The position numbers and the translations under genes are program-made. A DNA stretch of 64,000 nt. It comes from Acidobacteriota bacterium. GTDB lineage: Bacteria > Acidobacteriota > Terriglobia > Terriglobales > Acidobacteriaceae. Positions 19,243 to 28,913 of this stretch are shown one piece after another (position 1 is the first letter of the stretch; every line of letters begins with the position of its first letter). The notes under the pieces were generated by a model. The model saw nothing but the letters and a program-made list of their open reading frames with translations. It was not told where the DNA came from and ran no database searches. The DNA is taken from contig JAFDVW010000013.1 in NCBI GenBank assembly GCA_018268755.1, positions 248,001 to 312,000 of the forward strand, written 5' to 3'.

Positions 19243-19280
19243 GGCGCCCAGTCATTGTGATGACTGGGCGCCTTTTTATT
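19243..19280. terminator. Strong intrinsic terminator between convergent genes
   Basis: A perfect 12-bp stem (GGCGCCCAGTCA / TGACTGGGCGCC) with a TTGTGA loop is followed by TTTTTATT. It lies between the TonB receptor stop and the end of the minus-strand DUF4832 gene. The A run upstream (GCAAAAAC) may let it work partly in the minus direction as well. Confidence 0.85.
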
Positions 19281-19301
19281 GTCAGCAAAAATTCTTTGGA
19301 C

Positions 19302-20720
19302 CTACGGTTGCCGTTTCTTCACCTGGAGCCGGCCCTGGCTGTACCAGCCGTCGGGGTCGCGTCCGGTGATGGCCAGGCGGACTGCCGGCTGGCCGCTGCG
19401 GGGATCCAGCATGGCGACGCGAAGATCGTAGGTGCCTTCCGGCAGAGTTTCGGGAACATACAGGCTGCCGTCAAACACCGCATCGCCGGGCAGCCACTTG
19501 CGGACATCGACGGGCACGGTGATCACGGCGCTGTCTTTCGAGGAACGCAACTGCACGGCAAGGGGATAGTTGGTATAGGGCGGCGCGACACCGGCGTTCA
19601 GCCACCACATGTGGACCGGCATCATGGCGCCGGCGGTCACGCTTTTGGGATATTCCAGCCGGCGCAGCAACAGGCGATAGCCCAGCTTCTTCTGGAAAGC
19701 CTCGAACTGTGGCTTCCAGTCGTCGGGGATCGGCGATGATTTCAGGTTGACCGAAGTGACGTGCCAGCGCAGCGCCTGCTCCAGAATGTAGTTCACGTCG
19801 AAGCGGTCGCGCTTCCACTCGGAAACCGTGCCGCACACCTCCAGCGAAACCGGTCTGGTTTGCCAGACATCCTGAATGCCCGAGCGCACCACCTGCTGGG
19901 GATACACATCGAGCATCTCCGGCTCAAAGTAGGGATTGTCGGACTTCACCCGCAGGTCGCCAAGGCAATCCAGACGCCAGCCTGCTCCCCGGCTGGTCCC
20001 GTAGGTCAGGGCCTGGGGCTCATCGAAGTTCATGAGCAGGGTGGTGTTGGGGAAGGCGTCAAACCAGATATCGATCAGCGCCTTCTGATAGGAGAAGGCC
20101 GGCATGTAGGGGCTCCAGCCTTCGCCCCAGTAGCCGACGGAGGAAATGTCCACGCTATCGAGATAGGGATTGCCGTTATAGCGGCGGCCGGCCTCGGCGA
20201 CCAGGTCGCCCCACAGCTTGAGGTACATGGGATCGGAAAAATCCGGCTGCCAGATATTGCCATCCTTGTCGGTGGGCTTATTGGCGCGCCGCGCCCCGGT
20301 CGAGGCATACCAGGCGGGAAGGGGATCTTTATTGGAATAGGGCATCAGGCGGATGGCCAGAGTCTGTCCGTGGGCCCGCGCCTCTTCGAGCGCGAGGTCC
20401 AGGATGTCCCAGCGATACTTTCCTCGCTCGGGTTCCAGGGCATTCCAATACCAGCGCAGATAGGCGATCTTGGTGTCGGGGAAATCCGGTTTGGTTGCGG
20501 CTTGCGGAAGTTTTTCTACCGGACCGACTTCCGACCACTCCAGGGCCGGATTGACCGCCTGTCCGTTGAAGCGATTGAAGGTGGTAATGCCCATGTTGGG
20601 ATTGAGCAAAATCTCGTCGCTGGGCTGGGGACGGATGATGACCGTGTCCCGTTGGGCAAAGGCCAGGGACGTAAGTAGCAGCAGAGCGAAGCTGAGTGTT
20701 TTTGACACGGGAAACCTCAT
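19302..20720 (-). CDS. Secreted DUF4832 / beta-galactosidase-like (GH42-like) protein
   Basis: A 472-residue protein. The start at 20720 opens a signal peptide (MRFPVSKTLSFALLLLTSLAFAQ); an in-frame ATG nine codons earlier is less likely. The N-terminal part is a TIM-barrel of the GH42/GH-A style: AYLRWYWNALEPERGKYRWD, IRLMPYSNKDPLPAW, and SSVGYWGEGWS with a candidate acid/base Glu. The C-terminal part (from about residue 310) matches the DUF4832 pattern, including the late LRVAMLDPRSGQPAVRLAI stretch. Family members are thought to be exo-glycosidases, often uncharacterised. It is transcribed toward the TonB receptor gene and shares the terminator with it. Confidence 0.75.
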   Translation of the reverse strand: MRFPVSKTLSFALLLLTSLAFAQRDTVIIRPQPSDEILLNPNMGITTFNRFNGQAVNPALEWSEVGPVEKLPQAATKPDFPDTKIAYLRWYWNALEPERGKYRWDILDLALEEARAHGQTLAIRLMPYSNKDPLPAWYASTGARRANKPTDKDGNIWQPDFSDPMYLKLWGDLVAEAGRRYNGNPYLDSVDISSVGYWGEGWSPYMPAFSYQKALIDIWFDAFPNTTLLMNFDEPQALTYGTSRGAGWRLDCLGDLRVKSDNPYFEPEMLDVYPQQVVRSGIQDVWQTRPVSLEVCGTVSEWKRDRFDVNYILEQALRWHVTSVNLKSSPIPDDWKPQFEAFQKKLGYRLLLRRLEYPKSVTAGAMMPVHMWWLNAGVAPPYTNYPLAVQLRSSKDSAVITVPVDVRKWLPGDAVFDGSLYVPETLPEGTYDLRVAMLDPRSGQPAVRLAITGRDPDGWYSQGRLQVKKRQP

Positions 20721-20827
20721 GGTTTTAAAGGTTTGCGGGAAAGACAATGAAACGATAGCAAAAGAAACTAAAAGTTAACAGAGGAAAGTGGAAATGCGGC
20801 CGCGACCCCTCGCTTTAGGGCGTCCGC

Positions 20828-21817
20828 TCAGGGGACGATCACCGCTGCACCGTCGATGCCATCGTCTTGCAGGGTGGCGAGAGCGTGGGGAAGGTCCGAC
20901 AGGGGGAATACGGTGACTTGTGGTTGGAGAGAGATTTCGGCGGCAATTTGCAGGAAGTCGCGAGCGTCCGCGCGAGTCATATTGGCGACGCTGCGAATCT
21001 GGCGTTCCCCCCACAGCAGCCGGTCATAATTAAATTCGGGCATGCGGTCGAGGTGGATGGCATTGATGGCGACTACTCCGCCTTTGCGCAAGCTGGACAG
21101 GGCCGCGACCACGACGTCCCCGCTGGGCGCGAAGGTCACGGCGCGATCCAGCGCGACCGGAGGGGTGTCCTTTTCTGTTCCCACCCAGGTGGCCCCCAAA
21201 GATTCGGCCAGACGGCGGTGAGAAGCGCCGCGGGTCGAAACATACACAGGGCATTGCCAGGCCCGGAGAACGGCAATCGCCAGGTGGGCGGAAGCTCCGA
21301 AGCCAAACAGGCCGACCCGTTCTCCCTTTTGCACGCCCGCCACACGCAGACTGCGGAAACCGATGATGCCGGCGCACAACAGTGGAGCGGCGCGCAAATC
21401 ATGCAAAGCCGGAGCAAGGGGATGCACAAAATCGGCCCGCGCCACGGCGTATTCGGCGTAGCCTCCATTCACCGAATATCCGGTGAAGGTGGGGGAGTCG
21501 CACAGGTTTTCCTGCGCGTGCCGGCAAAACCAGCAGGAGCCATCGCTGCCCCCCAGCCAGGAAACTCCGACGCGGGTGCCCAGAGGAAGATCAGCCGTAG
21601 CTCCGGCGATGATCTCGCCCACTATCTGATGGCCTGGGATCAGGGTATCGCGCAGAGGGGGAAGTTCTCCGGCCAGAATGTGCAGGTCGGTGCGGCAAAC
21701 GCCGCAAGCGAGCACGCGCAGAAGGACTTCGCCGGAGCCCGGCACGGGGCGCTCGACTTCGGTGATGTGCAGGGGCCCTGGACGGTCGCCCACGCGTTGC
21801 AGTATGGCGGCTTTCAT
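20828..21817 (-). CDS. Zinc-dependent alcohol dehydrogenase (MDR family)
   Basis: A 329-residue medium-chain dehydrogenase. The start at 21817 has AGAGGAG just upstream and gives the family-typical MKAAILQRVG; an upstream in-frame ATG is rejected. Catalytic zinc ligands are in CGVCRTDLH and IPGHQIVGE. The structural zinc loop reads SDGSCWFCRHAQENLCDSP, where an Asp replaces the first Cys, as in a known subgroup of these enzymes. The NAD(P) site is GLFGFGASAHLAI. It oxidises or reduces primary alcohols and aldehydes in the cytoplasm. It lies between a glycosidase-like gene and an SRPBCC-like gene on the same strand, 63 bp after the latter. Confidence 0.85.
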   Translation of the reverse strand: MKAAILQRVGDRPGPLHITEVERPVPGSGEVLLRVLACGVCRTDLHILAGELPPLRDTLIPGHQIVGEIIAGATADLPLGTRVGVSWLGGSDGSCWFCRHAQENLCDSPTFTGYSVNGGYAEYAVARADFVHPLAPALHDLRAAPLLCAGIIGFRSLRVAGVQKGERVGLFGFGASAHLAIAVLRAWQCPVYVSTRGASHRRLAESLGATWVGTEKDTPPVALDRAVTFAPSGDVVVAALSSLRKGGVVAINAIHLDRMPEFNYDRLLWGERQIRSVANMTRADARDFLQIAAEISLQPQVTVFPLSDLPHALATLQDDGIDGAAVIVP

Positions 21818-21880
21818 GGCTCCTCTCGCAGCCAAGACATAAACATTATTTTAGGCCTCGAACCCGGTCCTCCCGCTGTT

Positions 21881-22474
21881 TCAGGTCGCGGACGGCCCAC
21901 GCCAGCGGCGCTCGGCTTCTCGCCGCAACCCGGGCAGAAGCAGCCAGCGAGTCATGGCCATTCCGATGCCGAAGAGACGCCGGTAGAGCAGGAATCTTGC
22001 ACGCGCCGATTCGTCCGTGGCGGCGGCCCGGGTCTCCGTGGTGAAGAGGGCGTGGTCTTCGTCGATCGCTTCCGCTTCCAGGGTCCAGAGAATGCGCACC
22101 TGCTCCGGAACGTGATAGGCGGCGAATTTCTCCGGAGGGAGGGGCGTCATCGTTACATCGGGCAGCCAGGGCTGGCACACGGCACCCGCCACCAGCCAGT
22201 GGTTTGCCGACTCCGCCAAGATTCCCCATCCCATGCGTTGCATGGCGGGCAGAAGACCCTGCGACCAGTCCGGGGAACCGGCCCGTCCACGCAGAATGAA
22301 ACCGCGTAGCCAGAAAATGGCGCGCACCAGCGGGGTGCGTGTCAGGTCAAAGGTGCGTGCAGTTTCCATCACCAGGGAAGCGGGTGCGTGGATCTTTGTG
22401 TGGTGGCGAATCTGCAAATCGGGACGAGGAATGAAGGAGTCGAGGGGCGGCGAATTGGAGGTCCGCAACCGCAT
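21881..22474 (-). CDS. SRPBCC-like hypothetical protein
   Basis: A 197-residue protein. The frame is open to 22684, but the start at 22474 is preferred because the residues before it have no domain character and would overlap the promoter of the divergent GH3 gene. The sequence (IHAPASLVMETARTFDLTRTPLVRAIFWLRGF, then WTLEAEAIDEDHALFTTETR) has the layout of START/SRPBCC-type lipid- or polyketide-binding folds, with the usual Ile-x-APxxxV beginning. No catalytic role can be assigned. It lies upstream of and probably co-transcribed with the alcohol dehydrogenase. Confidence 0.6.
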   Translation of the reverse strand: MRLRTSNSPPLDSFIPRPDLQIRHHTKIHAPASLVMETARTFDLTRTPLVRAIFWLRGFILRGRAGSPDWSQGLLPAMQRMGWGILAESANHWLVAGAVCQPWLPDVTMTPLPPEKFAAYHVPEQVRILWTLEAEAIDEDHALFTTETRAAATDESARARFLLYRRLFGIGMAMTRWLLLPGLRREAERRWRGPSAT

Positions 22475-22674
22475 GCCATGGACCGGGAATTCCTCAGTAT
22501 AGTCCCTGAGTGGAAGTGGGAAAAGCCGGCAGGTACGGGGAGAGGCCTGCGTGTGACCCTGGATATTGCGGAGAACCTGGAAAAAACCTAGGATTCTCCA
22601 GGCAAGCTTTGCGGGCAACGAATGCATCGAAGCTTTGTGGGCGATTCGTTCATTCAGGGAGTCAAAGAACGGCG

Positions 22675-25002
22675 ATGCGAACATTCAAAGTACTCTTCTT
22701 AACTTCGGTCATTCTGGTTGCCGGTTTTCTTCCAGCTCAGGTCATTACGCAGGCCGATCTTCCGCGTCAGCTTCCCAGCAATGGCATTTACGATTCCCGC
22801 CTCAACGCCAAGGTGGAATCTCTGCTGAGCAAGATGACCCTGGAAGAAAAGGTCGGACAGCTGGTGCAGTATTCCGCGGGCCAGCCGACCGGACCCGGCA
22901 CCGGCCTGGCCAATTTCGGGGACATGCTGGCCAAGGGCCAGATCGGTGGGCTCTTCAACGTCAACACGGCGAAGGAGACGAACGCTTTTCAGCGGATCGC
23001 GGTGGAAAAGTCGCGCCTGGGCATTCCGGTGTTGTTCGGCCTGGATGTGATCCATGGACTGCGCACAGAATTTCCCATTCCGCTGGCGCTGGCTTCTACC
23101 TGGGACCCGACGCTGGTAGAGAAAACGGCGCGTGTAGCGGCGGAAGAATCGGCCGCCGCAGGCATTCGCTGGACCTTTTCCCCCATGGTCGATATTGCGC
23201 GGGACGCACGCTGGGGACGGATCATGGAAGGTGCGGGAGAAGACCCATTTCTTGGGTCGGTGATGGCGGCCGCCTATGTGCGGGGCTATCAGGGGACAGG
23301 CCTGGACTCTCCGGACAGCATTGCTTCTTGCGCTAAGCATTATGTGGGTTATGGCGCGGCGGAGGGCGGCCGCGACTACAACACCACAGAAATTTCTGAG
23401 CACACCCTGCGGCAGTATTATTTGCCGCCCTTTCATAGCGCAGTGAACGCGGGCGCAGCCACGATCATGAGCGCATTCAATTCGCTCAACGGAGTGCCCG
23501 CTTCGGCCAATCCTTTTACCCTGCGGCAAGTGCTGCGTCAGGAGTGGGGGTTCCGCGGCATTGTGGACAGCGACTGGAACTCGGTGGGCGAGCTGATTCC
23601 GCATGGGGTCGCCACGGATGCGGCGACCGCGGCGCGCAAGGCTTTCAACAGCGGCGTCGACATGGATATGGTCAGCAGCTACTACCACGACCATCTTGCC
23701 GAGCTGGTGCGCGCGGGCAGCGTTTCCAAAACCGACCTCGACGAGGCGGTGCGGCGGGTGCTGCGGGTGAAGTTTGCCCTGGGACTTTTTGACCGTCCCT
23801 ACGTGGACGAGAGTAAAGAAGGACCTGCCATGCTGCGCCCGGCCGGCGTAGAGCTGGCGCGGGCAGCTGCCGAGCGCTCCCTGGTTCTGCTGAAGAACGC
23901 CACGGGACCAAATGGCCATCCGCTGCTGCCGCTTTCCAAGAGCACGGGCAAGATTGCGCTCCTTGGCCCGTTGGCCGATGATGCCACGAGCATGCTGGGC
24001 GCATGGTCCGCCCTGGGCAAGAAAGAGGATGTCGTCACGTTGTATCAGGCTTTACGGCAGTCCGTAGGCGACGAGCATCTGGTTTACGAAAAAGGTGGAG
24101 AAATCGTCCACGCCTCCGAGCAGGAACTGCAGGCGGCCGTCTCGGCCGCGGAGAAAGCCGATGTGGTGTTGCTGGCACTGGGAGAGGACGCGGCCAAGAT
24201 GACTGGCGAAGCTGCGTCGCGGGTCACGCTCGGGCTTCCTGGCCGGCAGGAAGAGCTGCTCGAGAAAGTCGTGGCGACAGGGAAGCCAGTGGTACTGATC
24301 ATTTTCAGCGGACGGCCCCTGACTCTGCCGTGGGCGTTTGAGCATGTGCCTTCCGTACTGGCAGCGTGGTTTCCTGGGATCCAGGCCGGGCCGGCGCTGC
24401 TGCGCGTCTTATATGGAGAGGTCGGCCCCAGCGGCCGGCTGGTGGTGAGCTGGCCGCGCACCGTGGGCCAGGAACCGCTTTACTACAATGCGCTCAGCAC
24501 GGGGAGGCCGGTAAATCCGGACGATGCCGCGAGTGCGCCGGACGCCAAATATGTTTCCCGCTACGTGGACGGAGAAGACTCGCCGCAGTTTGCTTTTGGA
24601 TTTGGATTGACCTACGGCAGCGTCCGCTACAGTCCGGTACGGGTCACGCAGAGGCAGTTGCGGGCTTCCGAGTTGGCAGGGGAGTTGGGCAAAGCGAAAA
24701 CCGTGTTGACCGCCAGTGCGGAGGTCACCAATAGCGGGACCTTGCCGGCGGAAGAAGTGGTGCAGTTGTATGTTCGGCTGCGGGGCACCAGCCTCACCCA
24801 GCCGGTACGGGCCCTGAAGGCGTTCGCCAAAATTTCCTTGCAGCCCAACCAGACCAGGAAAGTGGAGTTTCCCTTGCCGGCGGACGCTTTCGCCTTGTGG
24901 GACGCGCAGCAGAAGTACACGGTCGAGCCGGCCGAGGCCACCATCTGGATCAGTCCGGACGCACGCAGCGGCCAAGGAGTGGGGCTGCAAATCGTCCCTT
25001 AG
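22675..25002 (+). CDS. bglX: Glycoside hydrolase family 3 beta-glucosidase (BglX-like)
   Basis: A 775-residue periplasmic or secreted enzyme, the usual size for BglX. The start at 22675 opens the signal peptide MRTFKVLFLTSVILVAGFLPAQ. The N-terminal GH3 barrel begins at VESLLSKMTLEEKVGQLVQY and contains the KHYVGYGAAEGGRDYN substrate loop and the nucleophile Asp in GIVDSDWNSV. The C-terminal alpha/beta sandwich (AALLGPLADD; LVLLKN) and a fibronectin-III-like end (VQLYVRLRGTSLTQPVRALKAF) follow. It removes terminal beta-linked glucose or xylose from oligosaccharides. It is divergent from the SRPBCC/alcohol dehydrogenase pair. Confidence 0.92.
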   Translation: MRTFKVLFLTSVILVAGFLPAQVITQADLPRQLPSNGIYDSRLNAKVESLLSKMTLEEKVGQLVQYSAGQPTGPGTGLANFGDMLAKGQIGGLFNVNTAKETNAFQRIAVEKSRLGIPVLFGLDVIHGLRTEFPIPLALASTWDPTLVEKTARVAAEESAAAGIRWTFSPMVDIARDARWGRIMEGAGEDPFLGSVMAAAYVRGYQGTGLDSPDSIASCAKHYVGYGAAEGGRDYNTTEISEHTLRQYYLPPFHSAVNAGAATIMSAFNSLNGVPASANPFTLRQVLRQEWGFRGIVDSDWNSVGELIPHGVATDAATAARKAFNSGVDMDMVSSYYHDHLAELVRAGSVSKTDLDEAVRRVLRVKFALGLFDRPYVDESKEGPAMLRPAGVELARAAAERSLVLLKNATGPNGHPLLPLSKSTGKIALLGPLADDATSMLGAWSALGKKEDVVTLYQALRQSVGDEHLVYEKGGEIVHASEQELQAAVSAAEKADVVLLALGEDAAKMTGEAASRVTLGLPGRQEELLEKVVATGKPVVLIIFSGRPLTLPWAFEHVPSVLAAWFPGIQAGPALLRVLYGEVGPSGRLVVSWPRTVGQEPLYYNALSTGRPVNPDDAASAPDAKYVSRYVDGEDSPQFAFGFGLTYGSVRYSPVRVTQRQLRASELAGELGKAKTVLTASAEVTNSGTLPAEEVVQLYVRLRGTSLTQPVRALKAFAKISLQPNQTRKVEFPLPADAFALWDAQQKYTVEPAEATIWISPDARSGQGVGLQIVP

Positions 25003-25086
25003 GGGCGTGCCCGGCAGCTGAGGGACGAACGGAGTGCAGGCCTCCGGTAGGCTGTAAAATAGCCCAACATACCGGAGAAATACGCG

Positions 25087-26682
25087 ATGCCCGTCGTTTG
25101 CCCTGTTTCTGACAAATTAGCGACTCCTTCGGGAAGCAAGACCCAGTTGCGTATTCCGACTGAGCTGCTGCGCAAAACATCGCGGCGTCTATATTGGCTT
25201 GCGCTCCTGATTGCGGTAAGCGTAGTGGTGCTGGTGGGGGCGCGTCATGTTCTGCAGCCCGAGTTGCGGGTATTCGAGCAGCAGCTGATATTTCGCCTCG
25301 ATGTGGCCCTGTTGGTGCTGTCCTCCATCGCGGTGATATTGGTCCATCGCTCCGGCGTTCTGCCTCCGGCCCGCGTGCTGGAACTGGGACAGCTCTTTGC
25401 GGTCCTGGTCTCTCTCGGCATTGCCATCCTGGAGTTCACCCGGCCTCTGCCCCCCGGTTTGTCACCCGTCGGAGTGTCGTCCCTGCCGATGTGGATTCTG
25501 GTCTTCGGCATCTATGTTCCCAATACACCCGGCCGTACCCTGGTGGCGGCACTGGTCTCGGCCTGTACCGGCCCGCTCGCGTATAGCTTCCAGCGGTGGG
25601 GGAACCGGGTCCCGGCCTGGGACCGGGAGGACTTGATTGTGTGGTTTGTGCCCAGCTTCCTCATGGCCGGGTGGACCTACTTCCTTTCGCGCGACCTCTA
25701 CCGCATGGAAGTAGACATTGACCGGGCCCGCGATATGGGAAGTTACTCGCTGGAAAAGCTGCTGGGCCGCGGCGGCATGGGCGAGGTATGGATGGCGCGC
25801 CACCGGCGCTTATGCAGTGGGGCGGCGGTCAAGTTGATTCGTCAGGAAGTGCTCGTACAAAAAACCGGAAGGGAAGCTCACATCCTGCGCCGGCGCTTTG
25901 AACAGGAGGCCCGGGCTACGGCGCGCCTGCGCTCGCCGCACACGGTGGCGCTGCATGACTTCGGCATTTCGGAGGATGGCAGCTTCTATTACGCCATGGA
26001 ACTCTTGGAAGGCCTGGACCTTGAGGAACTGATCGAGCGCTTTGGGCCGCAACCGCCGGCCCGCGCGGTGGCGATCCTGCAGCAGATCTGCGATTCCCTG
26101 GCCGAAGCGCACGGGCAAGGGCTGATCCATCGCGATATCAAGCCCAGCAATATTTTTCTCGCCCGCCTGGGCATCGATTGTGATTTTGTCAAAGTGCTGG
26201 ATTTCGGACTGGTCAAGACTGAGAGTGTCGGCGCGACCCGTCTGACGCTGGACGGCACCACGGCGGGGACGCCGGCGTATATGGCGCCCGAGTTGGCCAC
26301 GGGCGCGACTTTTGATGCGCGAGTCGATCTCTATAGCGTGGGCTGCATTGCTTATTTTCTGCTCAGCGGTGTGCCGGTTTTCGAAGAGTCGAGCCCCGTG
26401 GCCGTTGCCTTGGCCCATGTGCAGAAGGAGCCGGTCCCGCCGTCACAACGCAGCGAATTTTCCCTGCCCCCCGGGCTGGAAGGCGTCATCCTGCGTTGCC
26501 TGGCCAAGAACCCCGCCGACCGGCCGCAAAGCGCCGTCGAGTTGTTGCGACAGTTAAGAGAGTTGTCCTTAGGCGAACCCTGGACCCAGGACAGCGCGCA
26601 ACGCTGGTGGCGGGCCCACATTCCGGAAGTTTTCGCCAGTGAACTGCCGCAGGATGTGGAGGCGTTATCGCGGCCGCATTGA
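25087..26682 (+). CDS. Membrane-anchored serine/threonine protein kinase
   Basis: A 531-residue protein with about six hydrophobic segments in residues 30-215 (starting LYWLALLIAVSVVVLVGA) and a cytoplasmic C-terminal Hanks-type kinase. Kinase motifs are complete: P-loop LGRGGMGEVW (about 225), Lys in AAVKLIRQ, catalytic loop HRDIKPSN (about 348), DFGLVK and activation-segment TPAYMAPE. The membrane part precedes the kinase, the reverse of the common PknB layout, and there is no PASTA or other known sensor. A GGAG ribosome site lies eight bases before ATG. The next gene overlaps its stop codon, so the kinase and the transporter-HEAT protein are probably coupled in expression and maybe in function. 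Confidence 0.9.
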   Translation: MPVVCPVSDKLATPSGSKTQLRIPTELLRKTSRRLYWLALLIAVSVVVLVGARHVLQPELRVFEQQLIFRLDVALLVLSSIAVILVHRSGVLPPARVLELGQLFAVLVSLGIAILEFTRPLPPGLSPVGVSSLPMWILVFGIYVPNTPGRTLVAALVSACTGPLAYSFQRWGNRVPAWDREDLIVWFVPSFLMAGWTYFLSRDLYRMEVDIDRARDMGSYSLEKLLGRGGMGEVWMARHRRLCSGAAVKLIRQEVLVQKTGREAHILRRRFEQEARATARLRSPHTVALHDFGISEDGSFYYAMELLEGLDLEELIERFGPQPPARAVAILQQICDSLAEAHGQGLIHRDIKPSNIFLARLGIDCDFVKVLDFGLVKTESVGATRLTLDGTTAGTPAYMAPELATGATFDARVDLYSVGCIAYFLLSGVPVFEESSPVAVALAHVQKEPVPPSQRSEFSLPPGLEGVILRCLAKNPADRPQSAVELLRQLRELSLGEPWTQDSAQRWWRAHIPEVFASELPQDVEALSRPH

Positions 26683-28913
26683 ATCGAGAGCAGTCCGCGG
26701 CTTCCATGACCACCCTCGCCATGCTGGTCGCCGGCCTGATGCTGGCCCATCAGGTGGCAGGCAAGGCCGCTCGCGACGGACTGTTTCTCGCCCAATTCAG
26801 CTTTTCTCATCTGCCCGAAATGGTAATCGCGGGTTCCGTGGTTTCCATCGTCGCCGGGCTGCTGAACTCGCGCATTCTACAGGCCCTGACCCCGGCGCGC
26901 ATGGTGCCCGGCGCGTTCCTGTTCAGCGCTGTATTGCATTTTGTAGAGTGGAATTTTCGCGGGCCCCAATACCGTTCGGCGATGGTGGTGGCGGTCTATA
27001 TCCACGTGGTCGGGCTGGGCGCGATCGTGTTGTCGAGTTTCTGGTCGCTGCTCAATGAGCAGTTCGATCCGCGTACCGGCAAAAAATATTTCGGCCGCAT
27101 TGCGGGAGCGGGAACGCTGGGAGGAATTCTGGGTGGCGTGGCGGCTGAGCGCTTTGCCGTACTGCTGCCTCCTACCGCCATTCTGCTGTTTCTAGGCAGT
27201 GTGCATCTCCTGTGCGGTGTCTTAAGTTTCTTTCTGGTGCGGCGTTTCCGCGACCGTGGGGAAGCCAAGCCGAAAGAGCCCGAGGGCGCAACTGCGGCCC
27301 CCTGGACGGTGTTTCGGCAATCGGTATACATCCGCATGCTGGCGCGGCTGGTGTTGCTCGGCACCACGACGGCGGCGTTACTCGATATCGTTTTCAAGAC
27401 CCAGGCGGCCACCTTGATTGAGCGCGGGCCCGGCCTGCTGCGTTTCTTCGCCATCTTCTACACCGCCGGCCAGGTCTTCAGTTTCGTGGTGCAGACGCTG
27501 GTCACGCGCAAGTGGCTGGAGAAACAAGGTCTGGCGCGGGGCGTGGGTTCTTTGCCTGCCGTCGTCGGCCTGGGCGGCATGGCGGCGCTGCTGGCCCCGG
27601 CCTTTCCCGTGCTGGTGGTCACGCGCGGGCTGGAAATTGTTTTGCGCGGGTCGGTCTTTCGTGCCGGCTACGAACTTTTCTACACCCCACTCTCCTTACG
27701 GGAGAAGCGTACGGCCAAGCCGATTATTGATGTCGTCTTTGACCGCATGGGAGACGCCTTAGGTGGCGCCACGGCCCAGCTGTTCCTCACCATGGGTGGG
27801 GCCTTGGCGGTGAAGGGGATCTTATTTGTGGCGGTGGTATTGGCCGGCGTGGCCCTGTTCGTCACCCGGCGCCTGGAAAAACTCTACATCCGCGTGTTGG
27901 AAAAAGGTCTGGTGGAACGAGCGCTTGAGCTCGATGTGAACGCGGAGCCCGACCTGATGGCGCGTTCCATGCTGCTGCGCACGCTCTCGGTCAACAAAGA
28001 GGAATTGAGCACCCAGGCCGGCTTACCGGAGAGTCCGCCTCCCTCCTCGCCGGAGAGCCGCTCCATTCCGCTCGATCCCGTGATGCAGCGACTTTTGGAC
28101 CTGCGCTCCGGACATCCGGAAGTCGTGCGGCGCAGCCTGGAAGAGAAAGACGAGGCCGCGCCCCTCGATCCTCTGCTGGCGCCGCAGATTATCTTGCTGC
28201 TGGCCTGGGACGAGATGGCGCCCGATGCGTTGCGGGTCTTGCGCAAGCACATCCAGCAGATGGCCGGACAACTGGTGGACACGCTGCTGGATGAACACAG
28301 CGAGTTCGCCATCCGGCGGCGCATTCCGCGGGCCCTGGCCTACTCCGATGAATTCCGCGCAGTCCAGGGGCTGATGCAGGCCATGAATGATACTCGTTTT
28401 GAGGTGCGCTTCCAGTGCGCCCGCGCGCTGGATGTGATTTTGCAGCGCAAGCCGGAATTCCGTCCGCCGCGGGAAACGGTGTTCGCCATTATCGAACGGG
28501 AATTGTCAGTCGGGCGCGGAGTGTGGGAGAGCCGCCGCCTGCTGGATAGCCGGCAGAGCAGCGAGCAGTTTTTATTTCTCGACAACGTACTGCGCGAGCG
28601 CGCCAACCTGAGCTGGGAGCATCTGTTCAGCCTGCTGGCGCTGATTCTGCCGCGCGAGCCCTTGCAAGTGGCGTTTCAGGCCCTGCATACCCAGGACCAG
28701 CAATTGCGCGGTCTGGCCCTGGAGTATCTGGAAAGCGTGTTGCCTCCGTCCTTGCGGAAGGTGCAGTCCATCCTGGAAACCACCTCCCTGCCGAGTCCGC
28801 CGGGGCGGGCTACGGGAGATGTGGCCGCCCGGCTGATGCAAGCCCGCCCCTCTGTCTCCATGCATCTGGCCAAACCCGATTCCACGTCTTCGCCGGACAG
28901 GAGCGAGGGCTAA
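26679..28913 (+). CDS. Npt1/Npt2-type (ATP/ADP translocase-like) transporter fused to HEAT-like domain
   Basis: A 744-residue protein that begins at TTG within the TTGA overlap of the kinase stop; ATG 26706 is an alternative start. Residues about 1-415 contain about twelve hydrophobic segments of the MFS/ATP:ADP-antiporter-like type (for example YIHVVGLGAIVLSSFWSLLN followed by FDPRTGKKYFGRIAGAGTLG, the family-typical loop). The same loop type occurs in the transporter at 28910-30274. Residues about 450-730 are soluble helical repeats resembling HEAT units (RRRIPRALAYSDEFRAVQGL; VRFQCARALDVILQR). The substrate is unknown; true nucleotide exchange is known for intracellular bacteria, while free-living homologues are uncharacterised. 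Confidence 0.75.
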   Translation: MNREQSAASMTTLAMLVAGLMLAHQVAGKAARDGLFLAQFSFSHLPEMVIAGSVVSIVAGLLNSRILQALTPARMVPGAFLFSAVLHFVEWNFRGPQYRSAMVVAVYIHVVGLGAIVLSSFWSLLNEQFDPRTGKKYFGRIAGAGTLGGILGGVAAERFAVLLPPTAILLFLGSVHLLCGVLSFFLVRRFRDRGEAKPKEPEGATAAPWTVFRQSVYIRMLARLVLLGTTTAALLDIVFKTQAATLIERGPGLLRFFAIFYTAGQVFSFVVQTLVTRKWLEKQGLARGVGSLPAVVGLGGMAALLAPAFPVLVVTRGLEIVLRGSVFRAGYELFYTPLSLREKRTAKPIIDVVFDRMGDALGGATAQLFLTMGGALAVKGILFVAVVLAGVALFVTRRLEKLYIRVLEKGLVERALELDVNAEPDLMARSMLLRTLSVNKEELSTQAGLPESPPPSSPESRSIPLDPVMQRLLDLRSGHPEVVRRSLEEKDEAAPLDPLLAPQIILLLAWDEMAPDALRVLRKHIQQMAGQLVDTLLDEHSEFAIRRRIPRALAYSDEFRAVQGLMQAMNDTRFEVRFQCARALDVILQRKPEFRPPRETVFAIIERELSVGRGVWESRRLLDSRQSSEQFLFLDNVLRERANLSWEHLFSLLALILPREPLQVAFQALHTQDQQLRGLALEYLESVLPPSLRKVQSILETTSLPSPPGRATGDVAARLMQARPSVSMHLAKPDSTSSPDRSEG